This document shows positions 53,412 through 62,375 of a stretch of DNA of 64,000 bases, piece by piece. The notes under the pieces were generated by a model. That model was not told the DNA's origin. It saw only the letters and a program-made list of their open reading frames with translations, and ran no database searches. Source of the stretch: Streptomyces sp. AM 2-1-1 (GTDB lineage: Bacteria > Actinomycetota > Actinomycetes > Streptomycetales > Streptomycetaceae). Every line of letters begins with the position of its first letter. Position 1 is the first letter of the stretch. The stretch is taken from assembly GCF_029167645.1 (NCBI RefSeq), contig NZ_CP119147.1:4978501-5042500 (forward strand), written 5' to 3'. Made by a program: the position numbers and the translations under genes.

Positions 53412-54305
53412 ATGAGGTTCCCCCGCCTCGTCGCCACCGACCTCGACGGCACCCTCCTGCGACGCGACGGCACCGTGTCACCCCGGACCCTGCGCGCGCT
53501 CGCGGGCGTACGGGACGCCGGAGCCGAGATCGTCGTGGTCACCGCCCGGCCGCCCCGCTACCTCGATCTGCTCGCCGACGAGACCGGGCTGACCGGCACC
53601 GCGGTCTGCAGCAACGGCGCCGTCGTCTACGACCTCGCCACCCGCACGGTCACCGCCTCCCGGCCCCTGGCCCTGCCCACCGCCCGACGGGTGGCCGGTC
53701 TCCTCGCGGCGGAGCTGCCGGAGGTCTCCTTCGGGATCGAGGCCGCCGGCCACATCCACTTCGAGCCCTCCTTCCTGCTGCGCTTCTCCGGCGACCCGTC
53801 GGCCGAGTCCGTCCTCCCCACCCGGGATGCGCTCTGGCAGACCGGGGTCCCGCTCGCCAAGCTGCTCGCCTGGTCGCAGAGGACGGACGCCGACACTCTG
53901 CGGGCGGTGGCCGAACGGGTCGCGCCCCAGCTCGCCCAGTACACGCACTCGGGCGGACGCGGGCTGCTGGAGATCAGCGCCCCCGGCGTCACCAAAGCCG
54001 GCACCCTGGCACTGCTCTGCGCCGAGCGCTCGCTCACCGCCGCCGACGTCGTCGCCTTCGGCGACATGCCCAACGACCTGGAGGTCCTGCGCTGGGCGGG
54101 CGCCGGCTACGCCATGGCCAACGCGCACCCCGACGTCCTCGCAGCCGCCCCGCACCGCACGCTCTCCCACGAGGAGGACGGTGTCGCCGTCGTCCTGGAA
54201 CGGCTCTTCGGGACCACGGTCCCGGCGGTTCCGGCGGTCCCGGTCGTCCCCGTCACCCGGGCGACCACCGGAGACGACCAGGACGGCGTCACCGTGACCG
54301 CCTGA
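53412..54305 (+). CDS. HAD-superfamily phosphatase, Cof type
   Basis: A 297-residue HAD IIB hydrolase. Motif I is ATDLDGTLL, motif II VTARPP, the lysine is in GVTKAGTL, and motif IV is FGDMPNDLEVLRWAG. Members dephosphorylate sugar phosphates, FMN or other small metabolites. The C-terminal 30 residues are a Val/Pro/Thr-rich tail. TAGCAT ends 6 bases before ATG 53412 with no ribosome-binding site, so the mRNA is probably leaderless. A four-copy 8-bp repeat begins in the stop region. Confidence 0.92.
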   Translation: MRFPRLVATDLDGTLLRRDGTVSPRTLRALAGVRDAGAEIVVVTARPPRYLDLLADETGLTGTAVCSNGAVVYDLATRTVTASRPLALPTARRVAGLLAAELPEVSFGIEAAGHIHFEPSFLLRFSGDPSAESVLPTRDALWQTGVPLAKLLAWSQRTDADTLRAVAERVAPQLAQYTHSGGRGLLEISAPGVTKAGTLALLCAERSLTAADVVAFGDMPNDLEVLRWAGAGYAMANAHPDVLAAAPHRTLSHEEDGVAVVLERLFGTTVPAVPAVPVVPVTRATTGDDQDGVTVTA

Positions 54306-54332
54306 CCGCCTGACCGCCTGACCGCCTGACCG
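54301..54332. repeat. Four-copy 8-bp tandem repeat after the HAD gene
   Basis: CCTGACCG is repeated four times without interruption, beginning inside the HAD stop region. Each unit carries TGA, so slippage would add or remove stop codons in a row without changing the protein. Confidence 0.85.
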
Positions 54333-54460
54333 TGCGAGGGCTGTGTGGGCGGGTGCCCCGTGACACCCCGTACCGGGGAGCTGACACCGGCCGTCGCCCG
54401 TCGGTGAGGCCGGCGAAAACCTCCGTGACCCGGGCGCAACGGAAAGGCAACCTCCCTGCG

Positions 54461-54483
54461 GCACCCTGGTGACAGGAGGGTGC
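54461..54483 (+). promoter_or_regulatory. Leader hairpin before the chelatase gene
   Basis: GCACCCT and AGGGTGC form a 7-bp stem 70 bases before the start. The purpose is unknown; no cobalamin or other riboswitch core is visible. Confidence 0.3.
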
Positions 54484-54552
54484 GGGCGCCCCGCCACGAC
54501 GACGCCCGCACCGTCCCCCGCCGTCGCCTCCCGGAACGGAACCCGCAGGCCC

Positions 54553-55356
54553 ATGCAGCGCACCCGGTACTCCGCCCGCCCCGTCCGGCCCGCCCACGAC
54601 ACCTCCGGCGGCGCCCCGGCCCTGGTCGCCGTCGCGCACGGCAGCCGCGACCCGCGGGCCCTGCGGACCGTGGGGGCACTCCTGGGGCGGGTGCGGGAGA
54701 TGCGCCCCGGCCTCGATGTCCGCCTCGGCCACATCGAGCTGAACCAGCCGCTGCTGCCGCAGACCCTCGCCGGGCTCGCGGGCGGCTCCGCCGTCCTCGT
54801 ACCGCTGCTGCTCGGCCGCGGCCACCACGTCAAGCACGACCTGCCCTCGCTCGCCGCCGCCGCACCCGAGGTCCGTACCCGGATCGCCGCCCCGCTCGGA
54901 CCCCACCCGCTGCTGGTGGAAGCGTTGTACGGGCGGCTCGTGGAGGCCGGCTGGGCCGACGGCGGGCCGGCCGGGCGCGGGGACGCCGTGGTGCTGGCCT
55001 CCGCCGGCTCCCGTGACCCCGAGTCCGCCGCCGACACCCGGCACACCGCCCGCCTGCTCTCCGAGCGGCTCGGCGGCGTCCCGGTGGTGCCCGCGTACGC
55101 CTCCGCCGCCACGCCCACCGTGCCCGTCGCCGTCCGCGCGCTCACCGCCCGGGGGTACCACCGCACCGCCGTCGCCTCGTACTTCACCGCCCCCGGCCGG
55201 TTCGCGACGGCGGCGGCCGACGCCGCCCCGGGCATCGCGGCGGCGCCGCTCGGCGACCACCCCGCGATGGCACGGCTGCTGCTGCACCGCTACGACCACG
55301 CGCGCGCCGGGGCCACACCCGCGGTCGGCGTCCCGCCCCTCCTCGCGAGCGCCTGA
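54553..55356 (+). CDS. CbiX-type sirohydrochlorin chelatase
   Basis: A 267-residue class II chelatase with two related halves: ALVAVAHGSRDPRAL with LVPLLLGRGHHVKHDLP, and VVLASAGSRDPESA with VASYFTAPGRFAT. The conserved His residues (AHGS, GHHVKHD) bind the metal. It inserts Fe2+ or Co2+ into sirohydrochlorin; with nirB in the same region, sirohaem supply for nitrite reductase is the attractive role. ATG 54553 is used; an earlier in-frame ATG at 54469 would add a basic leader. Confidence 0.87.
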   Translation: MQRTRYSARPVRPAHDTSGGAPALVAVAHGSRDPRALRTVGALLGRVREMRPGLDVRLGHIELNQPLLPQTLAGLAGGSAVLVPLLLGRGHHVKHDLPSLAAAAPEVRTRIAAPLGPHPLLVEALYGRLVEAGWADGGPAGRGDAVVLASAGSRDPESAADTRHTARLLSERLGGVPVVPAYASAATPTVPVAVRALTARGYHRTAVASYFTAPGRFATAAADAAPGIAAAPLGDHPAMARLLLHRYDHARAGATPAVGVPPLLASA

Positions 55357-55425
55357 CCCCGCCCCCGCACCCTCTTCCCCTGTGATCCCGGCCCGTTGTC
55401 CGAGACGGTCGTTAAGGTCGGAACC

Positions 55426-56781
55426 ATGGACGGGACATACGGGATCGGTACACGCCAGACACCACGCACCGACGGCACGGCCCGGGCAGCAGCAGCCCCG
55501 GCGCTCACCCCCTACTCGCCCGCCGACACCGAACGCTGGGACACCGAGGCCGACAAACGCCCCGGCCGCACCGCCTTCCAGCGCGACCGGGCCCGGGTGC
55601 TGCACTCCGCCGCGTTGCGCAGGCTCGCCGGGAAGACCCAGGTCGTCACGCCCGGTACGCGCGGCGACGCCTGGGACGCCAGCCCCCGCACCCGGCTCAC
55701 CCACTCCCTGGAGTGCGCGCAGGTCGGCCGCGAACTGGGGGCCACCCTGGGCTGCGACCCGGACCTGGTGGAGGCGGCCTGCCTCTCGCACGACATGGGA
55801 CACCCGCCGTTCGGCCACAACGGCGAGCAGGCGCTCAACGACTTCGCCTCCGACTGCGGCGGTTTCGAGGGGAACGCCCAGTCGCTGCGGCTGCTGACCC
55901 GGCTGGAGCCGAAGCGCTTCGTCCGCGACCCGCGCACCGGCGACCAGGCCAGCGTCGGCCTCAACCTCACCCGGGCCGCGCTCGACGCCGCCACCAAGTA
56001 CCCGTGGCCGCGCGGCGGCCGGGCCGACGACCCGGAGTCGGGCAAGTTCGGCGTGTACGAGGACGACCTGCCGGTCTTCTCCTGGGCCCGTGAGGGCGCC
56101 CCGGCGGGCCGCACCTGCTTCGAGGCCCAGGTGATGGACTGGTCCGACGACGTCGCCTACTCCGTCCACGACTTCGAGGACGGCCTGCACGCCGGCCACA
56201 TCGTCCCCGCCCTGCTGCACGACCCGTGCGAGCGGGAGGCGGTCTGGGGCGCCGCGATCGGCCGGTACGTCCCGGCGGACACCGACCCCGAGGAGCTCGC
56301 CGATGCCCTGGACCGGCTCACCGCACAGGAGTGGTGGCCGCACGCGTACGACGGCTCCGCGGTGGCGCAGGCGCGGCTGAAGGACGCCACCAGCCAGCTC
56401 ATCGGCCGGTTCTGCCAGGCGGCGGAGACCGCGACCCGCGAGGTCCACGGCCCCGGCCGCCTCACTCGCTACGGCGCCGAGCTGGTCGTCCCCCGCGAGG
56501 TCCGCGCGGAGTGCGCGGTCCTCAAGGCCGTCGCCGTCCGGTACGTCATGCAGCGCACCGAACAGGAGGTGATCCGCGCCGACCAGCGCGTCGTCATCGC
56601 CGAACTCGCCGCCGCGCTCACCGCCCGGGCGCCGGAGGGCCTGGAGCCCCAGTTCCGCGCCCTGTTCGAGACCGCGCCCGACGACCGGGCCCGCAAGCGC
56701 GTCCTCGTCGACCAGATCGCCGCCCTCACCGACGCCTCCGCCCGCTCCCTGCACCTCTTCCTCGCCACCAGGCCCGCCTGA
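55426..56781 (+). CDS. dgt: Deoxyguanosinetriphosphate triphosphohydrolase-like protein
   Basis: A 451-residue HD-domain dNTPase. The N-terminal [21 protein letters not shown] is typical. The HD metal ligands are His in [13 protein letters not shown], His-Asp in [13 protein letters not shown], and Asp in [17 protein letters not shown]. It removes triphosphate from dGTP or other dNTPs. TAAGGT ends 7 bases before ATG 55426, suggesting a leaderless transcript. Its position two genes upstream of dnaG is conserved in Streptomyces as I recall it. Confidence 0.94.
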   Translation: MDGTYGIGTRQTPRTDGTARAAAAPALTPYSPADTERWDTEADKRPGRTAFQRDRARVLHSAALRRLAGKTQVVTPGTRGDAWDASPRTRLTHSLECAQVGRELGATLGCDPDLVEAACLSHDMGHPPFGHNGEQALNDFASDCGGFEGNAQSLRLLTRLEPKRFVRDPRTGDQASVGLNLTRAALDAATKYPWPRGGRADDPESGKFGVYEDDLPVFSWAREGAPAGRTCFEAQVMDWSDDVAYSVHDFEDGLHAGHIVPALLHDPCEREAVWGAAIGRYVPADTDPEELADALDRLTAQEWWPHAYDGSAVAQARLKDATSQLIGRFCQAAETATREVHGPGRLTRYGAELVVPREVRAECAVLKAVAVRYVMQRTEQEVIRADQRVVIAELAAALTARAPEGLEPQFRALFETAPDDRARKRVLVDQIAALTDASARSLHLFLATRPA

Positions 56782-56952
56782 CGCGCCGTGCTCCGCCCGG
56801 CACCGGCCGGGGGCGGATGATGGGCGGACCGCACAGCCGGGACCGCGACCATGGGGCGGGCGCCGAAGAGGCACGCCCCTTCCGCCCTCACCCGGCGTGC
56901 GGGAGGCTCGCAGGGTGAGGGCGCCGCGCAGTACGCACTGAGGAGGCAGCAA

Positions 56953-58212
56953 GTGGTGGACGCACACAGGACGTTCGTCATCGTCGGCGGAGGTCTGGCC
57001 GGCGCGAAGGCGGCCGAGGAGCTCCGCACGCAGGGGTTCGACGGCCGGGTGATCCTGATCGGCGACGAACGCGACCACCCCTACGAGCGGCCACCGCTCT
57101 CCAAGGGGTACCTCTCCGGCAAGGCCGACCGCGACACCGTGTTCGTGCAGGAGAAGGCGTGGTACGCGGGCGCCGACGTGGAGCTCCACCTCGGTCAGCC
57201 GGTCACCTCGCTCGACCGCTATGCCCGTTCCGTACAGCTCGGCGACAACACCGTGATCCACTACGACAAGTTGCTCCTCGCCACCGGAGCCGAACCGCGC
57301 CGCCTGCCGGTCCCCGGCACCGACCTGGTCGGCGTCCACCACCTGCGGCGCCTCGCCCACGCCGACCGGCTGCGCGGGGTGCTGTCCGCCCTCGGCCGGG
57401 ACAACGGCCACCTGGTGATCGCCGGGGCCGGCTGGATCGGTCTGGAGGTCGCGGCGGCGGCCCGCTCCTACGGCGCCGAGGTCACCGTCGTCGAGCCCGA
57501 ACCGACCCCGCTGCACGGCGTCGTCGGCCCCGAACTGGGCCAGATCTTCACGGACCTGCACGCCGACCACGGTGTCCGCTTCCACTTCGGCGCCCGCCTC
57601 ACCGAGATCGTCGGCCAGGACGGCGTGGTGCTCGCGGCCCGGACCGACGACGGCGAGGAGCACCCCGCCCACCACGTGCTCGCCGCGATCGGCGCCGCCC
57701 CGCGCACCGGTCTCGCCGAGGCCGCCGGGCTGGAGCTCGCCGACCGGGCGCACGGCGGCGGCATCGCCGTGGACGCCTCGCTGCGCACCTCGGACCCGCA
57801 CATCCACGCGGCCGGGGACGTCGCCTCGGTGGAGCACCCGCTCTTCGGCACCCGGCTGCGCGTCGAGCACTGGGCCAACGCCCTGAACGGCGGTCCGGCC
57901 GCCGCCCGCGCCATGCTCGGGCAGGAGGTGACGTACGACCGGGTGCCGTACTTCTTCTCCGACCAGTACGACCTGGGCCTGGAGTACTCGGGGTGGGCTC
58001 CGCCCGGCAGTTACGACCAGGTCGTCATCCGGGGCGACGCCCGCAAGCGCGAGTTCCTCGCCTTCTGGCTGCGCGGACGGCGGGTGCTGGCCGCGATGAA
58101 CGTCAACGTGTGGGACGTCACGGAGACCGTCCAGCAGCTGATCCGCAGCCGCGCCCAGATCGACCCGGACACCCTGGCCGATCCCTCGGTCGCCCTCACG
58201 TCGCTGCTCTGA
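56953..58212 (+). CDS. Ferredoxin/rubredoxin-reductase-type flavoprotein
   Basis: A 419-residue FAD enzyme of the NAD(P)H:ferredoxin (rubredoxin, putidaredoxin) reductase family. It has FVIVGGGLAGAKAAEEL (FAD), PYERPPLSKGYL, VIAGAGWIGLEVA (NAD), IHAAGDVASVEH (second FAD site) and a reductase C-terminal domain (YFFSDQYDLGLEYSG). It passes electrons from NAD(P)H to a small iron-sulphur protein, for example for P450s, but no such gene adjoins it. AGGAGG precedes GTG 56953 by 6 bases; GTG 56956 is also possible. Confidence 0.92.
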   Translation: MVDAHRTFVIVGGGLAGAKAAEELRTQGFDGRVILIGDERDHPYERPPLSKGYLSGKADRDTVFVQEKAWYAGADVELHLGQPVTSLDRYARSVQLGDNTVIHYDKLLLATGAEPRRLPVPGTDLVGVHHLRRLAHADRLRGVLSALGRDNGHLVIAGAGWIGLEVAAAARSYGAEVTVVEPEPTPLHGVVGPELGQIFTDLHADHGVRFHFGARLTEIVGQDGVVLAARTDDGEEHPAHHVLAAIGAAPRTGLAEAAGLELADRAHGGGIAVDASLRTSDPHIHAAGDVASVEHPLFGTRLRVEHWANALNGGPAAARAMLGQEVTYDRVPYFFSDQYDLGLEYSGWAPPGSYDQVVIRGDARKREFLAFWLRGRRVLAAMNVNVWDVTETVQQLIRSRAQIDPDTLADPSVALTSLL

Positions 58213-58335
58213 CCGGTCCGCGCCGCCCCGGGTGGCCCGTCCCGTGCCCGGAGCCCTCTCCCGTACCCGAAGGCGCACCGGCACCTCCGGGAGCGGGGCA
58301 TGCCACCGGCAAGCGCCCCGCGCACCTGCGCGCCG

Positions 58336-58887
58336 TCAGGAGAGGACGGGCAGCCACTCCGCGTCGTCCGGGGCGTGCGGGTCCCGGGCGCACTCCGAGG
58401 AGACCGTGACGACGAGGTACGAGTCCTGCGGGGCGCGGAAGGTCACCGTGAGGTGGACGGCGGCACCCTCGGTGGGCCGGCTGTCGCGCTCCGCCGTGGC
58501 GGAGGCGGGGAGGACGTCGTCCAGCGCCCCCTCGACCTTCCACCCGGCCGCCGACAGCTTCTCCGCGGCGGCGGCGATGGCCCCGGTCGCCCCGTGGTGC
58601 GGCAGGTCCTGGGCCGACCAGCGCGAGGTCAGGCGGTAGGCGCCGGGCACGACCTCGGCGCCGGGCAGGAGCCCGTCCGCGGAGCAGTGGGAGACGGAGA
58701 TCCCGTCGTCGACGCGCTCGGCCCGCGCCACGGGGCCGAGGGTGGCGAGGTGCGCCGACTCCGCCCTCACCAGGGCCGCCGTGCCGGCGGACGACGCCAC
58801 CGGGTAACCCGGCCCGCCGCACCGGTTCAGCCCCACCAGGGCCGCCCCCACCGCCACCATCGCGACCGCCCACCGTCCGTACCGCAT
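58336..58887 (-). CDS. Membrane-anchored hypothetical protein
   Basis: A 183-residue protein with an N-terminal hydrophobic segment (WAVAMVAVGAALVGLNRCGG). The Cys could be lipidated, but LNRC is a poor lipobox, so a plain anchor is equally likely. The external part is a small alpha/beta domain (GAYRLTSRWSAQDLPHH, AAEKLSAAGWKVEG, VHLTVTFRAPQDSYLVVTVSSEC). Function unknown. ATG 58887 has GGGGG upstream; ATG 58923 is an alternative. Confidence 0.75.
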   Translation of the reverse strand: MRYGRWAVAMVAVGAALVGLNRCGGPGYPVASSAGTAALVRAESAHLATLGPVARAERVDDGISVSHCSADGLLPGAEVVPGAYRLTSRWSAQDLPHHGATGAIAAAAEKLSAAGWKVEGALDDVLPASATAERDSRPTEGAAVHLTVTFRAPQDSYLVVTVSSECARDPHAPDDAEWLPVLS

Positions 58888-58998
58888 GTGTGCCCCCACC
58901 AACGAATGACGTGATCGCGTCACCCTATGCGGTCGCGGTACCCGGGCCCGCCTCCCGGGCCAGGACAGCGACCCCTCGCGCCCCCGTAGACTTCACCC

Positions 58999-60921
58999 GT
59001 GGCTGGCAGGATCAATGACGACGACGTGAAGGCGGTACGGGACGCGGTCCCGATCGACTCCGTCGTGTCCGAATACCTCCAGCTCAAGAACGCGGGCGGC
59101 GGAAACCTCAAGGGCCTCTGCCCCTTCCACGACGAGAAGTCCCCCTCCTTCCAGGTCAGTCCCTCCAAGGGCCTGTTCCACTGCTTCGGCTGCCAGGAGG
59201 GCGGCGACACCCTCGCGTTCGTGATGAAGATCGACCACCTCACCTTCTCCGAGACGGTCGAGCGCCTTGCCGCGCAGGCGGGCATCACCCTGCGCTACGA
59301 GGAGGGCGGCTACAACCCCTCCCAGCAGCGCGGCGAACGCATCCGGCTGATCGAGGCCCACCAGGCCGCCGCGAAGTTCTACGTCGAGCAGCTCGACGGA
59401 CCCGAGGCCGAGATCGGCCGGAAGTTCCTCGCGGAGCGCGGCTTCGACCAGGCCGCCGCCGCGCACTTCGGCGTCGGCTACAGCCCCGCCGGCTGGGACC
59501 ACCTCACCCGCTACCTGCGCGGCAAGGGGTTCAGCGACCGGGAACTCATCACCTCCGGCCTCTCCCAGGACGGCAGGCGCGGCCCGATCGACCGGTTCCG
59601 CGGCCGGCTGATGTGGCCCATCAGCGACACCGCCGGGGAGATCGTCGGCTTCGGCGCGCGCAAGCTGCGCGACGACGACAACGGCCCGAAGTACCTGAAC
59701 ACCCCCGAGACCCCGATCTACAAGAAGTCGCAGGTCCTCTACGGCATCGACCTCGCCAAGAAGGACATCGCCAAGGCCAGCCGCGCCGTCGTCGTCGAGG
59801 GGTACACCGACGTCATGGCCTGCCACCTGGCCGGCGTCACCACCGCCATCGCCACCTGCGGCACCGCCTTCGGCAACGACCACATCAAGATCCTGCGCCG
59901 GCTGCTGATGGACAACGGCAGCGCCCGAGTGATCTTCACCTTCGACGGCGACGCGGCCGGCCAGAAGGCCGCCCTGCGCGCCTTCGAGGACGACCAGAAG
60001 TTCGCCGCCGAGACGTACATCGCCATCGCGCCGGACAACATGGACCCCTGTGACCTGCGGCTGGCCAAGGGCGACGACGCCGTCCGCGACCTGGTCGAAC
60101 CCCGCACCCCGCTCTTCGAGTTCGCGCTCCGCCAGATCGTCGGCCGCTACGACCTGGAAACGCCCGCCGGCCGCGCCGCCGCCCTGGACGAGGCGGCGCC
60201 CGTCGTCGCCAAGATCAAGACGGGCAGCATGCAGCGCGAGGTCGCCGTCCAGCTGGCCGGCCTCGTCGGCATCCTCGACCAGGAGTACGTCGTCCACCGC
60301 GTCCACCAGCTCGCCCAGTGGGCGCGCGGCCGGGGCGGCGACGGCGGCAACCGGTCCGGCGCCGGGAACAAGCAGGGCCGCGCGGGAGCCCGGCACCAGG
60401 ACGTGACCCCCGCCTCCCTCGCCCCCGCCGGCCCCGCGCTCAACCTCCGCAGCCCCGCCCACCGCACCGAGCGCGAGCTCCTCAAGCTGGCCCTGCAGAA
60501 GCCCGCCCTGGTCTCGCCCGCCTTCGACGCATACGGCTCCGACGAGTTCACCGCCCCGCCCTACGCCGCCGTCCGCGAGTGCATCGCCGAGGCCGGCGGC
60601 GCCGAACAGGGCGTCGCCGACCCCCGTGACTACCTCGCCGCCGTGCTGGACGCCACCCCGCGGGACAGCGTCCGCAAACTCGTCACCGAGCTCGCCGTCG
60701 AGGTATTCCACGGCAAGACCATCGACGAGACCTACGCGGGCCTCCACCTCGTCAACGTCCGCCTGCGCGCCGTCGACCGCCGCATCGCCGACGTGCAGAG
60801 CAGCCTCGCCCGCCTCGGCTCCCAGGTCGCCCCCGACCACCTCGCCGCCGCGCAGAACGAGGTCTGGGTCCTCCAGCAGTACGCCCAGGCGCTCCGCACC
60901 CACGGCACCGACGCGCTCTGA
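58999..60921 (+). CDS. dnaG: DNA primase
   Basis: A 640-residue primase that makes RNA primers at the replication fork. The N-terminal zinc-binding domain uses Cys41, His44, Cys62 and Cys65 (CPFH...CFGC). The RNA polymerase domain with TOPRIM motifs follows (VVVEGYTDVMA, FTFDGDAAGQKA), then an Ala/Gly/Arg linker near residues 445-470 and the helicase-binding C-terminal domain. TAGACT ends 6 bases before GTG 58999 with no ribosome-binding site, pointing to a leaderless mRNA. It diverges from the membrane protein gene. Confidence 0.97.
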   Translation: MAGRINDDDVKAVRDAVPIDSVVSEYLQLKNAGGGNLKGLCPFHDEKSPSFQVSPSKGLFHCFGCQEGGDTLAFVMKIDHLTFSETVERLAAQAGITLRYEEGGYNPSQQRGERIRLIEAHQAAAKFYVEQLDGPEAEIGRKFLAERGFDQAAAAHFGVGYSPAGWDHLTRYLRGKGFSDRELITSGLSQDGRRGPIDRFRGRLMWPISDTAGEIVGFGARKLRDDDNGPKYLNTPETPIYKKSQVLYGIDLAKKDIAKASRAVVVEGYTDVMACHLAGVTTAIATCGTAFGNDHIKILRRLLMDNGSARVIFTFDGDAAGQKAALRAFEDDQKFAAETYIAIAPDNMDPCDLRLAKGDDAVRDLVEPRTPLFEFALRQIVGRYDLETPAGRAAALDEAAPVVAKIKTGSMQREVAVQLAGLVGILDQEYVVHRVHQLAQWARGRGGDGGNRSGAGNKQGRAGARHQDVTPASLAPAGPALNLRSPAHRTERELLKLALQKPALVSPAFDAYGSDEFTAPPYAAVRECIAEAGGAEQGVADPRDYLAAVLDATPRDSVRKLVTELAVEVFHGKTIDETYAGLHLVNVRLRAVDRRIADVQSSLARLGSQVAPDHLAAAQNEVWVLQQYAQALRTHGTDAL

Positions 60922-60924
60922 CGC

Positions 60925-61012
60925 GCGCCCCGCCCGCACCGGCCCGCCCCGCCCGCACCGGCCCGCCGCGCCCCCACGGGCCCGCCGCCTCGCCCGCTCG
61001 CCCGCTCGCCCA
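60925..61012. repeat. Degenerate GC-rich repeats between dnaG and the sigma gene
   Basis: CGCCCGCACCGGCCCGCCC is repeated with small changes two to three times, followed by three copies of TCGCCCGC-type units. Low-complexity non-coding DNA. Confidence 0.5.
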
Positions 61013-61155
61013 GAAAACCACCGCACGCCCCTCGTGGCGGCGATGTGTCGTACGCCACACTGGACGGCGGTGCCTGAGTCACCGGAGCGCGTCGGCCCAC
61101 CGAGGGCGGACCCCCGTCACCGCGCTCCGGCAGCGATCACCTGGAGGTCGCCCCC

Positions 61156-62274
<1,119 letters not shown>

Positions 62275-62290
62275 CCCGGCCACCCAGGTG

Positions 62291-62366
62291 GTGACGGCCG
62301 CCCCGGACACGGAGGAGGGCGCCCCCGGACCGGCCGTCACGGCCGACCAGGAGCGCCCTCCTCCGT
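62291..62366. terminator. Interleaved inverted repeats between convergent genes
   Basis: A perfect 14-bp stem (62309-62322 with 62353-62366) is interleaved with a perfect 9-bp stem (62291-62299 with 62332-62340). The order A-B-A'-B' permits either alternative hairpins or a pseudoknot. It lies between the sigma gene and the ABC exporter and probably terminates both. Confidence 0.65.
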
Positions 62367-62375
62367 CCGCGGGCC

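Noticed and set aside
54421..54552. Cobalamin riboswitch before the chelatase gene
   Set aside because: No B12-box-like core or conserved junctions; only a short hairpin is present.
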